Source of the DNA: JAQVXR01 sp050945755
Lineage (GTDB): Bacteria; Bacillota; Dehalobacteriia; Dehalobacteriales; Dehalobacteriaceae
Direction of reading: 5' to 3'
Length of the DNA stretch: 64,000 nt
NCBI GenBank assembly: GCA_050945755.1
Contig: JBMNTN010000002.1
Span: forward strand, 8,520 to 72,519
Of this stretch, positions 53,317-62,098 are shown piece by piece (positions within the stretch are counted from its first letter, which is position 1; every line of letters begins with the position of its first letter). A program made the position numbers and the translations under genes. Under the pieces are notes generated by a model, which was not told the DNA's origin, did not search any database, and saw only the letters and a program-made list of their open reading frames with translations.

Positions 53317-54054
53317 ATGAAAGTTATATTCTTGTCGAAAAAAAGCTTTACAAACTTGGCTATTGGTTTACTATGTTTATTAACTGTTGTTTATCTTGCT
53401 GGAAACTGGTGGCAGCAAAGTACTACGGTAACCGCTGACAAGCGTATTCCAATTTATCAGGGATCATCTGAAAAAAAACAGGTTAGTTTGGCGATAAATA
53501 TAGATTGGGGAGAAGAATATCTGCCTGATATGTTAAACATCCTGGAAAGTAATCAGGTCAAAGCTACATTCTTTATCACCGGGCGTTGGGCGCAAAAATT
53601 CCCGGAAATTACCCGAAGCATAGCGCAAAAAGGACATGAGATTGGCAACCATGGATTTAGCCATGCCAGCCCAAATAAAATGTCTCTTGAACAAAACAAG
53701 AGCGAAATTACAAGGACGATGTCAGTAATTGAAAAAGCTACCGGTAAGAGAACTCGGCTATTTGCTCCGCCCTCCGGAGAAAGAGCGGACCACGTGCTTC
53801 AGGCAGCAGCAGAGCTAGGACACTCTACTATTCTTTGGAGTGTGGACACTATTGATTGGGAGCGCCCGTCTCCTGATGTAATTATCAACCGAGTATTTAA
53901 AAAAGTGCATAATGGAGCGATTATTCTTATGCACCCTACTAATTCGACGTTGGAAGCTCTGCCGGAGATTATTCGGGAGCTTAAAAATCGTGAATATATA
54001 TTGGTTACCGTTTCAGAAAATGTATTTACCAGCGTGGCGGAAGAAGACGGATAA
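53317..54054 (+). CDS. ylxY: Polysaccharide deacetylase-like sporulation protein (YlxY/PdaB type)
   Basis: 245 residues. N-terminal membrane anchor (about 11-28), then a NodB fold: KATFFITGRWAQKFPE, GHEIGNHGFSHASP with the zinc histidines, and HPTNSTLEAL at the end. The first NodB motif, normally TFDDG, reads AINIDWGEE, so the usual catalytic aspartate is replaced by N as in B. subtilis YlxY. Enzyme activity is therefore doubtful. Position after pnp and before mlpA matches B. subtilis. Confidence 0.88.
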   Translation: MKVIFLSKKSFTNLAIGLLCLLTVVYLAGNWWQQSTTVTADKRIPIYQGSSEKKQVSLAINIDWGEEYLPDMLNILESNQVKATFFITGRWAQKFPEITRSIAQKGHEIGNHGFSHASPNKMSLEQNKSEITRTMSVIEKATGKRTRLFAPPSGERADHVLQAAAELGHSTILWSVDTIDWERPSPDVIINRVFKKVHNGAIILMHPTNSTLEALPEIIRELKNREYILVTVSENVFTSVAEEDG

Positions 54055-54130
54055 ATTGATATTCCTTTAAACACTTAATTTGTTGGATTGGACTAAAAAC
54101 TTATTGTAAATGATTATTCGGGAGGCAACA

Positions 54131-55396
54131 ATGATCTATAAAGACACACTGCCAAATGGAATCAGGGTAATCACAGAAGAATTGCCATTTGTTCATTCCG
54201 TATCTATGGGGATTTGGGTGGGCACAGGTTCCCGTTATGAAGACAAAAAAATTCACGGGATTTCCCATTTTCTTGAACACATGTTGTTTAAAGGTACGGA
54301 AAAACGCAATGCAAAGCAAATTGCGGAAACACTAGAAGCAGTCGGCGGACAGATTAATGCTTTTACGTCAAAAGAGTTTACTTGTTTTTATGCCCGGGTT
54401 CTCAGTGAACACTTTGGATTGGCAGCAGATGTGTTAACCGATATGTTTCTCCATTCTCTTTTCAAAGAAGATGAAACTGAAAAAGAAAAAAATGTAATAT
54501 TAGAAGAAATCAAAATGTATGAGGATACTCCTGATGATCTGGTACATGATGTTTTTTCCAGAACTATCTGGCAAGATAACTCCCTGGGGCAGTCAATTAT
54601 CGGCACAGCTGAAACAGTGCAGAGCCTGAACAGAGAGCAGTTGTTAGATTATTACAAAGTTAACTATGTTCCTCAAAATATGGTGGTAGCTGTAGCTGGA
54701 AAAATCACCCGGAATCAGGTGGTAGATACCATTGGCACTCTTTTTGACAGGTTTGGTGGAAGCCCAAATCCGGTTAATCTTCTTGCACCTCAGATATCCG
54801 GTGGAACAAATTATGTTAGTAAAGATATTGAACAGGTACATCTCTGCCTGGGGAATCCCGGACTATCAAATCAAGATTCTAATATCTATGCGTTATTAGT
54901 TCTCAACAGTGTGCTTGGCGGAGGAGTAAGCTCACGCCTTTTTCAAAAGGTTAGAGAAGAAAAGGGTTTAACATATTCTATTTATTCCTATCATTCGGGA
55001 TATACCGATACCGGCCTTTTTGGCATATATGCCGGTACCGGGCCCAATAGCGTAAATTCTGTGATCGCTATTATTCTGGAACAAATTAAAGATATTAAAA
55101 AGCATGGAGTAACAGAGGAAGAGCTTTCGCGGACTAAACAACAAATAAAAGGAAACATTCTTTTAGGGTTAGAAAACGTGAGTAGCAGGATGAATCGCTT
55201 AGGGAAATCTGAAATCAGTTTTGGAAGGATAATTACGCCCGAAGAGGTAATAGAATCAGTGATAAATGTAACGAACGAATCAGTAATCGAGATAGCTCGG
55301 CAAATTTTTCAGATTGATAAATTTTCTCTGGCGGTGATTGGGCCTGGCAAATTAAATATTGATTTTCCCTTGATGTTGGAAAAGGCAGGTATTTAA
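54131..55396 (+). CDS. mlpA: M16 zinc peptidase (MlpA/YmxG family)
   Basis: 421 residues from ATG 54131 with GGGAGG eight bases upstream; an ATG 21 bases earlier precedes that site. Inverted zinc motif HFLEH followed by a downstream E of the M16 type (EKNVILEEIKMYEDTPDD), and a second, inactive half. Homologous to the mitochondrial processing peptidase beta subunit. Confidence 0.93.
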   Translation: MIYKDTLPNGIRVITEELPFVHSVSMGIWVGTGSRYEDKKIHGISHFLEHMLFKGTEKRNAKQIAETLEAVGGQINAFTSKEFTCFYARVLSEHFGLAADVLTDMFLHSLFKEDETEKEKNVILEEIKMYEDTPDDLVHDVFSRTIWQDNSLGQSIIGTAETVQSLNREQLLDYYKVNYVPQNMVVAVAGKITRNQVVDTIGTLFDRFGGSPNPVNLLAPQISGGTNYVSKDIEQVHLCLGNPGLSNQDSNIYALLVLNSVLGGGVSSRLFQKVREEKGLTYSIYSYHSGYTDTGLFGIYAGTGPNSVNSVIAIILEQIKDIKKHGVTEEELSRTKQQIKGNILLGLENVSSRMNRLGKSEISFGRIITPEEVIESVINVTNESVIEIARQIFQIDKFSLAVIGPGKLNIDFPLMLEKAGI

Positions 55397-55456
55397 GTAA
55401 TGGGGAAGTCTAAATCAAAAGATGATAAATGATATAATTTATTAGGGTGAGGAATA

Positions 55457-55906
55457 ATGGCAGAAATTAAGGTGCAGGTAAAGTATTTGAGCCACCACCA
55501 TGGTCTCAATAAACCTCAATATCAGACTTCGGGAGCTGCTGGAATAGATCTGACGGCGGCCAATGAACAAGAAATTGTTATTGAATCCGGTAAAATAGCA
55601 TTAGTGCCGACCGGGATTTGTCTGGAAATACCCCCAGGATTTGAAGCTCAGGTTCGGCCTAGAAGCGGTCTGGCGCTAAAATACGGAATCACTGTTCTCA
55701 ATAGTCCCGGTACGATTGATAGTGATTACCGAGGTGAAATCAAGGTAATTCTAATTAATCTGGGTAAGGAAAAATATATAATTAGTCGGGGAATGCGAAT
55801 TGCCCAATTGGTGGTAAATAAAGTAACCCGCATTTTATTAACTGAATGTGACTCTATTTCAAAAACAGAAAGAAATGCCGGAGGATTTGGGCACACTGGG
55901 GTTTAA
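55457..55906 (+). CDS. dut: dUTP diphosphatase
   Basis: 149 residues, trimeric dUTPase with all five motifs visible: AGIDLTAA, RPRSGLALKYGI, GTIDSDYRGEI, RIAQLVV and the C-terminal GGFGHTG. Hydrolyses dUTP to dUMP and keeps uracil out of DNA. Not part of the B. subtilis ymxG-ymxH order; it is inserted here. GGTGAGG upstream. Confidence 0.95.
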   Translation: MAEIKVQVKYLSHHHGLNKPQYQTSGAAGIDLTAANEQEIVIESGKIALVPTGICLEIPPGFEAQVRPRSGLALKYGITVLNSPGTIDSDYRGEIKVILINLGKEKYIISRGMRIAQLVVNKVTRILLTECDSISKTERNAGGFGHTGV

Positions 55907-55973
55907 TTGAACGAGGAATACTCTTCTTTTTATTTTCATATATTCATATGAAAAGAGGGAAGAGGTGATTTTG

Positions 55974-56231
55974 ATGAAGCTGAGTGAATTAATTGGGAAA
56001 AAAATTATTAACGTATATGATGGAGGAATTCTTGGTACCGTCGGAGATTCAGACTTAGTGATTGATCCTTTTTCCGGAGAAATAGAATCAATTATTCTAC
56101 CTAATAAAAGTAACTTAATAAATGTCTGGTTTCAAAAACAGCAGTTGGTTATTCCTTGGTCTTCCGTAAAAAAAGTTGGTTCGGAGGTAATTGTTGTAGA
56201 TCTGGATGAAAGCCACGGTAAAATGTGGTAA
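55974..56231 (+). CDS. ymxH: YlmC/YmxH family PRC-barrel sporulation protein
   Basis: 85 residues from ATG 55974, with AAGAGGTG upstream. PRC-barrel fold seen in MKLSELIGKKIINVYDGG and GEIESIILPNK. Function unknown; in Bacillus it is next to spoVFA. Followed by a terminator. Confidence 0.9.
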   Translation: MKLSELIGKKIINVYDGGILGTVGDSDLVIDPFSGEIESIILPNKSNLINVWFQKQQLVIPWSSVKKVGSEVIVVDLDESHGKMW

Positions 56232-56277
56232 ATCATTCTGCGGTGTTGCTCAATTGCCATAGGTGTGGAATATCCTA

Positions 56278-56303
56278 AAATCGCTGTAAGCGATTTTTTT
56301 TAC
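56278..56303 (+). terminator. Terminator after ymxH
   Basis: Seven-bp stem AAATCGC/GCGATTT, loop TGTAA, then a long T run. It separates ymxH from dapB. Confidence 0.85.
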
Positions 56304-56362
56304 AAGGTTTTTTATTGAGAATTGTTAAGTTAAAAATTTTTTAATGGAAGGTGTTGACAGGG

Positions 56363-57166
56363 TTGCCGGAAAAAATTAAAGTTGTCTTTGCCGGAGTAAA
56401 CGGAAAAACTGGACGTGCAGTTTTAAAAGGAATAATGAACGAACCTGATATTGACATCGTCGGTGCAGTGGATATTAATTCCCAGGGGACAGATATCGGG
56501 ATGTTGATTGGTTTTCAGCCGGTTAATATTTTGGTGGAAGATGATTTAGATCAGGTGATAAAAAATACTAATCCAGATGTATTATTAGATTTTACCAGCC
56601 CGGCATCGGTTATGAAGAATATTGAAATTGCTGTTGAAAACAGAGTAGGTTGTGTTATCGGGACTACTGGTATTAGTCCGGAAGATTTAGAGATTGTAAA
56701 ACAGTGGTCTGATCAATACCGGACTCCGGTGTTTATTGCGCCAAATTTTTCTATTGGGGCAGTTTTAATGATGCGATTTGCCCAAGAGGCAAGCCGTTAT
56801 TTCCCCAATATTGAGATAATTGAAAAACACCATGACCAAAAAGTAGATGCTCCATCTGGGACAGCACTGAAAACATTGGAATTAATTGCTGAGGAAAGAA
56901 AGAGCATGCGTCAGGGTTCCTCTGCGGAAGTAGAGAAACTTAGCGGAGCCAGGGGTGGGGAATACCAAGGAATGCATGTGCATAGTATCAGGCTTCCTGG
57001 TTATGTTGCGCACCAGGAAGTTATTTTTGGCGGGGATGGACAAACATTGACCATTAAGCATGATACCATCAACCGTGACTGTTTTGCTCCTGGAGTACTA
57101 TTAGCTATTCGAAATCTCCAGCACTTGGAAGGAGTGATATACGGCCTCGAAAAACTATTATGGTAA
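56363..57166 (+). CDS. dapB: 4-hydroxy-tetrahydrodipicolinate reductase
   Basis: 267 residues from TTG 56363, with GGAAGGTG nine bases upstream; GTG 56351 in frame is an alternative adding four residues. NAD(P) motif VVFAGVNGKTGRAVLKG and the catalytic EKHHDQKVDAPSGTALKT. Makes tetrahydrodipicolinate for lysine and diaminopimelate. It competes with dpaAB for the same precursor and lies beside it, unlike in B. subtilis. Confidence 0.94.
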   Translation: MPEKIKVVFAGVNGKTGRAVLKGIMNEPDIDIVGAVDINSQGTDIGMLIGFQPVNILVEDDLDQVIKNTNPDVLLDFTSPASVMKNIEIAVENRVGCVIGTTGISPEDLEIVKQWSDQYRTPVFIAPNFSIGAVLMMRFAQEASRYFPNIEIIEKHHDQKVDAPSGTALKTLELIAEERKSMRQGSSAEVEKLSGARGGEYQGMHVHSIRLPGYVAHQEVIFGGDGQTLTIKHDTINRDCFAPGVLLAIRNLQHLEGVIYGLEKLLW

Positions 57167-57179
57167 AAAAATAGACAAG

Positions 57180-57208
57180 CACTTCCAAATTATGACTAAC
57201 ATATATTA
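57180..57208 (+). promoter_or_regulatory. Possible sigma-K promoter for dpaAB
   Basis: CAC (57180-57182) and CATATATTA (57200-57208) with 17 bases between fit the sigma-K consensus (mAC and CATAnnnTA). spoVF is sigma-K-dependent in B. subtilis. An inverted repeat TGACTAA/TTAGTCA overlaps the -10. Confidence 0.45.
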
Positions 57209-57238
57209 CATTAGTCATCGGCACCTGGAGGGGTAAAA

Positions 57239-58135
57239 ATGAAATGGGGAGATAATGACCTGGCAATTATCGGGGGAGACGACCGGGAAATTGTTTTGAT
57301 TCGGGAACTTTATCAACGAGGATACAGTCTCAGAGTATTTGGTTTTCCTCTGGAAATGATGCCCAAACAAGTCCAGGTCTGCAGAACCGTATCTGAAGCA
57401 GTATCAGGGACCCGTGTTGTTATTCTCCCTATGCCAGGGATTAATGATAATCGCCAATTATATGCAAAGTATCTGCCAGCCGAAGTAAAAGTTGAAGAAG
57501 AAGATTTTAGTGGAATTGGACACGAAACTTGTGTTTTTGTGGGGGTCGCTTCTCAGTATCTAAAATCTCTTGCCCAACTTTTTTCATTTCACCTGGTAGA
57601 AGTAGCCGAACAGGATTTAGTTGCAATTCCAAATTCCATACCGACAGCGGAAGGTGCGATTCAGTTAGCTATGGAGAAACTACCCGTAACCATTCACGGT
57701 ACAAAAGTGTTAGTGATCGGGTTTGGCCGGGTAGCGAAAACGTTGGCTTTGGCACTAAAAGGCTTAGGAGCCAATGTAACGATAGCGGCGAGGAATCCTG
57801 CCCAACTGGCTAAATGCCGTGTTTTAAAATATCAGGAGGTTGAATTAAACAACCTGGCCAAGTATATTGGAGAGGCAGATCTGATTTATAACACGGTTCC
57901 GGCACCGGTACTTGGGGAGAAAATACTTAATCAGGTGAAAAAGGACGTTTTGATTATTGATTTGGCATCCAACCCCGGGGGAACGGATTTTTCCGCTGCC
58001 GCTAATCTTGGTGTGACTGCTATTTTGGCTCCGGGATTGCCTGGCAAGGTAGCACCCCTTACAGCAGGAAAAGTTTTAGCACGGGCATACCCACCGTTGA
58101 TTGATTCTTGGCTATCCAGATGTACTGATGGCTGA
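57239..58135 (+). CDS. dpaA: Dipicolinate synthase subunit A
   Basis: 298 residues. C-terminal half has a Rossmann motif VLVIGFGRVAKTLALALKG (about 158-176) after an N-terminal domain with GGDDREIVLIRELYQRG. With DpaB, oxidises dihydrodipicolinate to dipicolinic acid in the mother cell; DPA is then imported by SpoVA, whose genes are at the other end of the window. GGAGGGG upstream. Confidence 0.95.
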   Translation: MKWGDNDLAIIGGDDREIVLIRELYQRGYSLRVFGFPLEMMPKQVQVCRTVSEAVSGTRVVILPMPGINDNRQLYAKYLPAEVKVEEEDFSGIGHETCVFVGVASQYLKSLAQLFSFHLVEVAEQDLVAIPNSIPTAEGAIQLAMEKLPVTIHGTKVLVIGFGRVAKTLALALKGLGANVTIAARNPAQLAKCRVLKYQEVELNNLAKYIGEADLIYNTVPAPVLGEKILNQVKKDVLIIDLASNPGGTDFSAAANLGVTAILAPGLPGKVAPLTAGKVLARAYPPLIDSWLSRCTDG

Positions 58136-58166
58136 ACTGGCAGGCGAAGATTTGGAGGTGCGAAGG

Positions 58167-58760
58167 ATGCGGCTAAAGGGACTAAGAGTCGGCTTTGCTA
58201 TTACCGGTTCCCATTGTACTATTAAACGTGTACTACATGTTGCGGAAAAAATGGTTAATTTAGAGGGGGCAGAGCTTTTTCCAGTCCTTTCCGATACTGT
58301 AAACTCTACTGACACTAGGTTTGGCACAGCTCAAGGATGGAAAGATTTTTTACAAAAAGTTACAAAGAATAAAATTATTACAACGATTGTTGAGGCAGAA
58401 GAAATTGGGCCCAAAAAACTTTTTGATATTTTGGTTGTTGCCCCTTGTACAGGAAACACCATGGCTAAATTAGTTCATGGGATAGTTGATTCCCCAGTTC
58501 TTATGGCAATTAAAGCTCATTTAAGAAATTTGCAGCCAGTGATTATTGCTATCTCAACTAATGACGGATTAGGCTTTAATGCGGGCAACATTGGAATTTT
58601 GCTTAACACAAAAAATATTTATCTAGTTCCTTTTGGACAGGACAGTCCGTTGGGTAAAGCGAACTCGTTGGTTGCCCATATGGAAATGATTCCTGATACA
58701 ATTGTGGAAGCATTGAAAGGAAAACAAATACAACCATTGCTTATTTCCAATCAACAGTAA
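58167..58760 (+). CDS. dpaB: Dipicolinate synthase subunit B
   Basis: 197 residues from ATG 58167 (TTTGGAGGTG upstream; earlier in-frame codons overlap dpaA and lack a site). Flavoprotein-like fold with RVGFAITGSHCTIKRV at the N-terminus and VVAPCTGNTMAKLVHGI, both typical of DpaB. Works with DpaA. Confidence 0.95.
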   Translation: MRLKGLRVGFAITGSHCTIKRVLHVAEKMVNLEGAELFPVLSDTVNSTDTRFGTAQGWKDFLQKVTKNKIITTIVEAEEIGPKKLFDILVVAPCTGNTMAKLVHGIVDSPVLMAIKAHLRNLQPVIIAISTNDGLGFNAGNIGILLNTKNIYLVPFGQDSPLGKANSLVAHMEMIPDTIVEALKGKQIQPLLISNQQ

Positions 58761-58800
58761 AGTTGTTAAAATAGATATAAATTATGGTGGAGGTATTATT

Positions 58801-59829
58801 ATGAAAAAATATAACATAGCAGTGGTAGGTGCTACAGGTGCAGTGGGGCATGAAATTTTAAAAGTTCTTCAGGAAAGAGAATTCCCCGTAAATAAAATTA
58901 AATTTTTAGCCAGTGAAAGATCCCATGGTAAAAAAATGGTCTTTCAGGGAAAAGAACATATGGTGGAAAAAACTACTCCGGATTCGTTTGAGGACATTGA
59001 TATAGCTTTTTTTGCCGGTGGATCTGCGAGTAAAAAATTTGGTAAAGAAGCAGTAAAAAGAGGAGCAGTTGTTATTGACAACAGCAGTGCTTATCGTATG
59101 GACCCGGATGTTCCGCTGGTTGTACCGGAAGTTAATCCGGAGGATGTGAGATGGCATAAGGGGATTATTGCTAATCCGAACTGTTCTACCATTCAAATGG
59201 TGGTGGCGTTAAAACCATTGCATGACGCAGCCAAAATTAAGAGGGTTATTGTATCAACATATCAGGCTGTTTCCGGTGCAGGAAAAGAAGCCATTGATGA
59301 ACTGGAACTTCAGGTGCGCCAGATCAGTAATGGACAGCAAGCCAAATCGGAAGTGTTTCCTTATCAAATTGCCTTTAATCTGATTCCCCATATTGACATA
59401 TTTTTGGAGAATGATTACACCAAAGAAGAAATGAAGATGGTTAACGAGACAAAAAAGATGTTTCATGATGACAGCATAGCGATTAGTGCTACTACTGTAA
59501 GAGTACCTGTATATCGAAGCCATTCTGAAGCGATCAATATTGAAACCGAGAAACCATTAACACCAGCAGAAGCAAGAGAAGTTTTACGCAAAGCTCCCGG
59601 AGTGGTAGTGGTTGACGATCCTACCAATAAACAGTATCCCATGCCTTTATATGCTTCTGACACAGATGAAGTATATGTGGGGAGAATCCGGGAAGATATA
59701 TCCTGTTCAAATGGTTTAGTATTTTGGGTCGTGGCGGATCAATTGCGTAAAGGTGCTGCAACTAATGCTGTGCAAATAGCGGAGCTTTTAATTAAAGAGA
59801 ATCTGATAAACAGGCAGAAGGTGAAGTAA
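58801..59829 (+). CDS. asd: Aspartate-semialdehyde dehydrogenase
   Basis: 342 residues. NADP motif VVGATGAVGHEILKVL and the catalytic cysteine in NPNCSTIQMVVALKP (about 121-135). Makes aspartate semialdehyde, the common precursor of lysine, threonine, methionine and DPA. GGAGG upstream; overlaps dapG by one base. Confidence 0.96.
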   Translation: MKKYNIAVVGATGAVGHEILKVLQEREFPVNKIKFLASERSHGKKMVFQGKEHMVEKTTPDSFEDIDIAFFAGGSASKKFGKEAVKRGAVVIDNSSAYRMDPDVPLVVPEVNPEDVRWHKGIIANPNCSTIQMVVALKPLHDAAKIKRVIVSTYQAVSGAGKEAIDELELQVRQISNGQQAKSEVFPYQIAFNLIPHIDIFLENDYTKEEMKMVNETKKMFHDDSIAISATTVRVPVYRSHSEAINIETEKPLTPAEAREVLRKAPGVVVVDDPTNKQYPMPLYASDTDEVYVGRIREDISCSNGLVFWVVADQLRKGAATNAVQIAELLIKENLINRQKVK

Positions 59830-61049
59830 TGAACATCGTAGTTCAAAAATATGGGGGAACATCTGTTGCCAGCAGTGAGAAACGGAAGCAGGTAGTAAAA
59901 AAAATTGCCCTTGCTATAAAAGAAGGATACCAAGTAGTGGTTGTTGTCTCTGCTATGGGTCGTCTGGGAGAGGCATATGCAACCGATACATTGTTGGGTT
60001 TGGTCGGTCAGCAGTCCTCCCGGCACATTTCCAATAAAGATTTAGATCTTTTAATGGCATGTGGGGAAATAATCTCCGGAGTGGTAATGGTAAGTGAACT
60101 GAAATCTGAAGGATATGAAGCAACTTGTTTAACCGGAGGGCAAGCAGGTATTGTGACAGATGATAGTTTTAGCGATGCCCGAATTATTATGGTTAAACCT
60201 AGGGAAGTTTTAAAAGAACTGGAAAAAGTACCGATTGTGGTTGTAGCAGGATTCCAAGGAGTAACCCAAGATGGAAGAATAACCACATTAGGCAGAGGAG
60301 GTAGTGATACTACAGCGGCAGCTTTAGGAGTAGCTTTAAATGCCGCACGCATCGATATTTTTACTGATGTGGATGGTGTCAAAACAGCAGACCCGCGTAT
60401 TGTGGAAGAGGCAAAAACATTAGAAAGTATCACATACAATGAAGTCTGCCAATTAGCGCATGAGGGAGCTAAGGTAATTCACCCCCGAGCTGTAGAAATT
60501 GCCATGCAGGGAAATATTCCTCTGCGTGTTCTTAGTACGTTTACGGATGGTAACGGTACTTTGGTGACAAATTGTACCGGCCAGGGAGAGCCTGTGACTG
60601 ATATTAAAAGTGATCGTTTGATTACAGGAATTACCCACAAACCACATGTAACCCAATTAACGGTGCATAAAGACCAAAAAAGCGATGTCGTGCCTATGAA
60701 AATTTTTCAATCTTTAGCTGCGGCAAAAATTAGTGTGGACTTTATAACGATTACTGAAGAGAAAGTAATATTTACTGTTAAAGATATTGATAAGGACAAT
60801 GCTGTTTCCATCATTAAAAATCTAGATTTAGAATTAGATGTAAAACCCGATTGTGCCAAAGTAGCGGCCGTTGGAGCGGGGATGACAGGTGTCCCGGGGG
60901 TAATGGCCAAAATTGTTGAAGCATTGACTGAATCGGGAATTAAGATACTTCAATCGGCAGATTCCTATACTAGTATCTGGTGTCTGGTAACCCAAAAGGA
61001 TATGGAAAAAGCAGTCAGGGCGCTGCATAGAAAATTTCAATTAGGGTGA
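59829..61049 (+). CDS. dapG: Aspartate kinase (DapG type)
   Basis: 406 residues. VVQKYGGTSVASSEK at the start, GRGGSDTTAAALGVAL in the kinase domain, and two C-terminal ACT domains. In B. subtilis DapG is the DAP-inhibited isoenzyme that, with asd and dapA, feeds DPA and cell wall. Second aspartate kinase in the window; the first (lysC) lies with hom and thrB. Confidence 0.94.
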   Translation: MNIVVQKYGGTSVASSEKRKQVVKKIALAIKEGYQVVVVVSAMGRLGEAYATDTLLGLVGQQSSRHISNKDLDLLMACGEIISGVVMVSELKSEGYEATCLTGGQAGIVTDDSFSDARIIMVKPREVLKELEKVPIVVVAGFQGVTQDGRITTLGRGGSDTTAAALGVALNAARIDIFTDVDGVKTADPRIVEEAKTLESITYNEVCQLAHEGAKVIHPRAVEIAMQGNIPLRVLSTFTDGNGTLVTNCTGQGEPVTDIKSDRLITGITHKPHVTQLTVHKDQKSDVVPMKIFQSLAAAKISVDFITITEEKVIFTVKDIDKDNAVSIIKNLDLELDVKPDCAKVAAVGAGMTGVPGVMAKIVEALTESGIKILQSADSYTSIWCLVTQKDMEKAVRALHRKFQLG

Positions 61050-61061
61050 GGTGAATTGTTC

Positions 61062-61937
61062 GTGAATTTTGGTTCTGTAATTACTGCGATGGTAACTCCC
61101 TTTAAAGATGACGGAAAAGTCAATTACGAAAAAGCGCAGGAACTGGCAGCTTTTCTCATGGAAAATGGTTCGGATAGTATTATTGTGACCGGAACAACAG
61201 GAGAGGCTTCTACTTTGAGCTGGCAGGAGAAGGTAGGCTTATATAAAGCGGTAAAAGAAGCTGTGGGCAACAATGGTTTTGTGATTGCCAATACTGGTGA
61301 TAACGAGACGGCAACCTCCGTTCTTTTAACCAAGGAAGCGGAAAAGATTGGAGTTGACGGGGTGCTGGCTGTTGTCCCTTATTATAATAAACCACCGCAG
61401 GAAGGAATGTTTCGTCACTTTAAGGAAATTGCGGAGTGCACTGAACTGCCCGTAATGCTATATAATGTTCCTTCCCGGACCAGCAGTAACTTACTCCCGG
61501 AAACGGTGGAACGTTTGGCTCATATTAAGAACATTAATTCTATTAAAGAATCCAGCGGTTCGATGAATCAGGTGTCAGAATTGCGGGAAAGACTCCCGGA
61601 ATTTACTGTTTATTCGGGGGACGATTCTCTTACTCTTCCCATGCTTTCCTTAGGTTGTTCCGGCGTAGTTAGTGTAGCATCCCACCTGGTTGGAAAGGAA
61701 ATTAAATCAATGGTGGAAAGATTCCTCTCTAATGATTATCAGGGAGCGTTAGCTATTCATCTGCATTTATTAAAATTGTTCAAAATACTTTTTGTAACCA
61801 CTAATCCGATTCCGGTAAAAACAGCGCTCAATCAACAAGGTTGGGAACTTGGTGGGTTTCGCCTGCCGTTGGTTAGCCCGTCTCCCCAAGAGGAAAAACT
61901 TATCAATAATGTGATGGTTGAATACGGTTTAAAATAA
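61062..61937 (+). CDS. dapA: 4-hydroxy-tetrahydrodipicolinate synthase
   Basis: 291 residues from GTG 61062, with GGTGAGGTGA at the right distance; a TTG six bases earlier is too close to that site. Barrel lyase with GTTGEASTLS, YNVPSRTSSN and the Schiff-base lysine in SIKESSG. Condenses aspartate semialdehyde with pyruvate. Directly follows dapG. Confidence 0.95.
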   Translation: MNFGSVITAMVTPFKDDGKVNYEKAQELAAFLMENGSDSIIVTGTTGEASTLSWQEKVGLYKAVKEAVGNNGFVIANTGDNETATSVLLTKEAEKIGVDGVLAVVPYYNKPPQEGMFRHFKEIAECTELPVMLYNVPSRTSSNLLPETVERLAHIKNINSIKESSGSMNQVSELRERLPEFTVYSGDDSLTLPMLSLGCSGVVSVASHLVGKEIKSMVERFLSNDYQGALAIHLHLLKLFKILFVTTNPIPVKTALNQQGWELGGFRLPLVSPSPQEEKLINNVMVEYGLK

Positions 61938-62047
61938 TAGATGTGAATAATTGTAAAAAGACCGGGTATACTAGAATAGTATTCTGTCCCTTTAATTGCC
62001 TGTTAACTATACTCAATTGGATATACTAATTTTAGATATAAATTTGG

Positions 62048-62081
62048 TGGCAACACCGCTACATGTTGCCATAATTTTTTT
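62048..62081 (+). terminator. Terminator between dapA and rnj
   Basis: Perfect eight-bp stem TGGCAACA/TGTTGCCA, loop CCGCTACA, then TAA and seven Ts, two bases before the AAAGGAGG of rnj. It may also act as an attenuator, as no clear promoter lies between it and the gene. Confidence 0.8.
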
Positions 62082-62098
62082 GTAAAGGAGGTGGACAA

